Assembly (NCBI GenBank): GCA_031279875.1
Contig: JAITHS010000410.1
Span: forward strand, 1-15,959
Origin: Tannerella sp.
GTDB lineage: Bacteria; Bacteroidota; Bacteroidia; Bacteroidales; Tannerellaceae
DNA length: 15,959 nucleotides
Reading direction: 5' to 3'
Below are positions 15,627 through 15,959 of this stretch, piece after piece. Positions within the stretch are counted from its first letter, which is position 1, and each line of letters begins with the position of its first letter. Made by a program: the position numbers and the translations under genes. The notes under the pieces were generated by a model. It was given only the letters and a program-made list of their open reading frames with translations, did not search any database and was not told the origin of the DNA.

Positions 15627-15640
15627 ATGATTAGACGGCA

Positions 15641-15672
15641 CAAAGGTACAAACTTTTTTCTTAATCCGCAAA
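15641..15672 (-). promoter_or_regulatory. Bacteroides-type promoter of the mannose operon
   Basis: On the - strand, a -33 element TTTG (15672-15669) is followed after exactly 20 bp by a -7 element TACCTTTG (15648-15641), a full match to TTTG-N19-21-TAnnTTTG known for sigma-ABfr. Transcription should start near 15634, giving an untranslated leader of about 40 nt that contains the palindromic operator. Confidence 0.78.
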
Positions 15673-15753
15673 CTTTTTTTATGTCATGTTGCATATTTAA
15701 CATTCATTAACTAAAAAAATACGCAAACAACAAGAAATTCAAAAAAAAAATCG

Positions 15754-15761
15754 TACATTTG
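15754..15761 (+). promoter_or_regulatory. Bacteroides-type -7 promoter element for the right-edge AAA-ATPase-like gene
   Basis: TACATTTG matches TAnnTTTG and lies 25 bp before the ATG at 15787, so the leader would be about 20 nt. No clear TTTG is found 19-21 bp upstream; instead a run of ten A residues (15741-15750) precedes the element. The promoter is divergent from that of the mannose operon, about 80 bp away. Confidence 0.55.
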
Positions 15762-15786
15762 CGGGTGTCAAAAAAAATTTTATGAA

Positions 15787-15959
15787 ATGGAAACGAAACC
15801 AAAAAAATTGCCGATAGGCATACAGACATTCGAGAAAATCCGCGAAGGGAATTATCTTTACGTAGATAAAACCGAGTATTTGGTTAATCTGATAGATAAC
15901 GGAGTGATATATTTTTACGCCCGCCCGCGCCGTTTCGGTAAATCGCTGACGGTATCGAC
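15787..15959 (+). CDS. AAA-ATPase-like / PD-(D/E)XK family protein, N-terminal part (3' end outside window)
   Basis: The frame is open from ATG at 15787 to the right edge (57 full codons). An ATG at 15782 is in another frame that stops after 11 codons. The start ([20 protein letters not shown]), the [16 protein letters not shown] segment and [16 protein letters not shown] match the N-terminus of the AAA-ATPase_like (PF09820) family. In its Walker A-like RPRRFGKS the first small residue is replaced by R, as usual for this family. Full members add a C-terminal PD-(D/E)XK nuclease-like domain (PDDEXK_9) and total roughly 500-580 aa; that part is not in the window. The family is often present in many copies in Bacteroidota genomes, and its function is not established. 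It does not look connected with the mannose operon. Confidence 0.88.
   Translation, partial: METKPKKLPIGIQTFEKIREGNYLYVDKTEYLVNLIDNGVIYFYARPRRFGKSLTVS

Noticed and set aside
15595..15627. Upstream TTG start of the ROK-PMI gene (11 extra residues)
   Set aside because: TTG lies at the edge of the palindromic operator and adds residues without ROK similarity. The ATG at 15594 starts MKKEIYTGIDIGGT, the usual distance from the phosphate motif.
15782..15817. ATG at 15782 as start of the AAA-ATPase-like gene
   Set aside because: That frame reaches TAG after 11 codons. The ATG at 15787 opens the frame with family similarity.

Overview
The window reads as a piece of a Bacteroidota (probably Bacteroidales) chromosome. 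The evidence is a SusC/SusD pair, lipoproteins with Bacteroidetes-restricted domains (DUF4998; DUF4959-DUF5126-DUF5000), promoters of the Bacteroides type (TTTG, 20 bp, TAnnTTTG), A/T-rich leaders without Shine-Dalgarno sequences, and an AAA-ATPase-like/PD-(D/E)XK family gene at the right edge.

Layout. (1) 2-247, + strand: the C-terminus of a PLP-dependent alpha-oxoamine synthase-type enzyme cut by the left edge. (2) 248-674: a gene-free stretch between convergent genes. It holds a 10-bp inverted repeat, a six-copy 22-bp tandem array (itself built of 11-bp half units), a 114-bp nested palindrome that can be drawn as a cloverleaf, and a 14-bp A/T-rich tandem repeat. (3) 675-15594, all on the - strand: seven tightly packed genes, in transcription order ROK-kinase/mannose-6-phosphate-isomerase fusion, MFS sugar transporter, SusC, SusD, DUF4959/5126/5000 lipoprotein, DUF4998 + discoidin lipoprotein, and exported GH38 alpha-mannosidase. 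(4) 15595-15786: a divergent intergenic region with a promoter on each strand and a perfect 18-bp palindromic operator just after the ROK-PMI promoter. (5) 15787-15959, + strand: the start of an AAA-ATPase-like gene cut by the right edge.

The seven genes make a self-contained mannose polysaccharide utilisation locus. The two discoidin-type lipoproteins and SusD would bind a mannose-containing glycan (possibly N-glycan-like or alpha-mannan) at the cell surface, and SusC would import it. The signal-peptide-bearing GH38 enzyme would release mannose in the periplasm, the MFS protein would carry it across the inner membrane, and the fused ROK-PMI protein would phosphorylate it and isomerise mannose-6-phosphate to fructose-6-phosphate for glycolysis. 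The glycan specificity is inferred from the GH38 and PMI families, not shown by the sequence.

Most notable points: the single-chain ROK + degenerate P-loop-like module + PMI protein of 900 aa; the operon order, with intracellular catabolism first and an ATGA overlap between the transporter and susC; a palindromic operator in place of any visible HTCS or sigma/anti-sigma regulator; and the composite tandem-repeat/palindrome element downstream of the operon.
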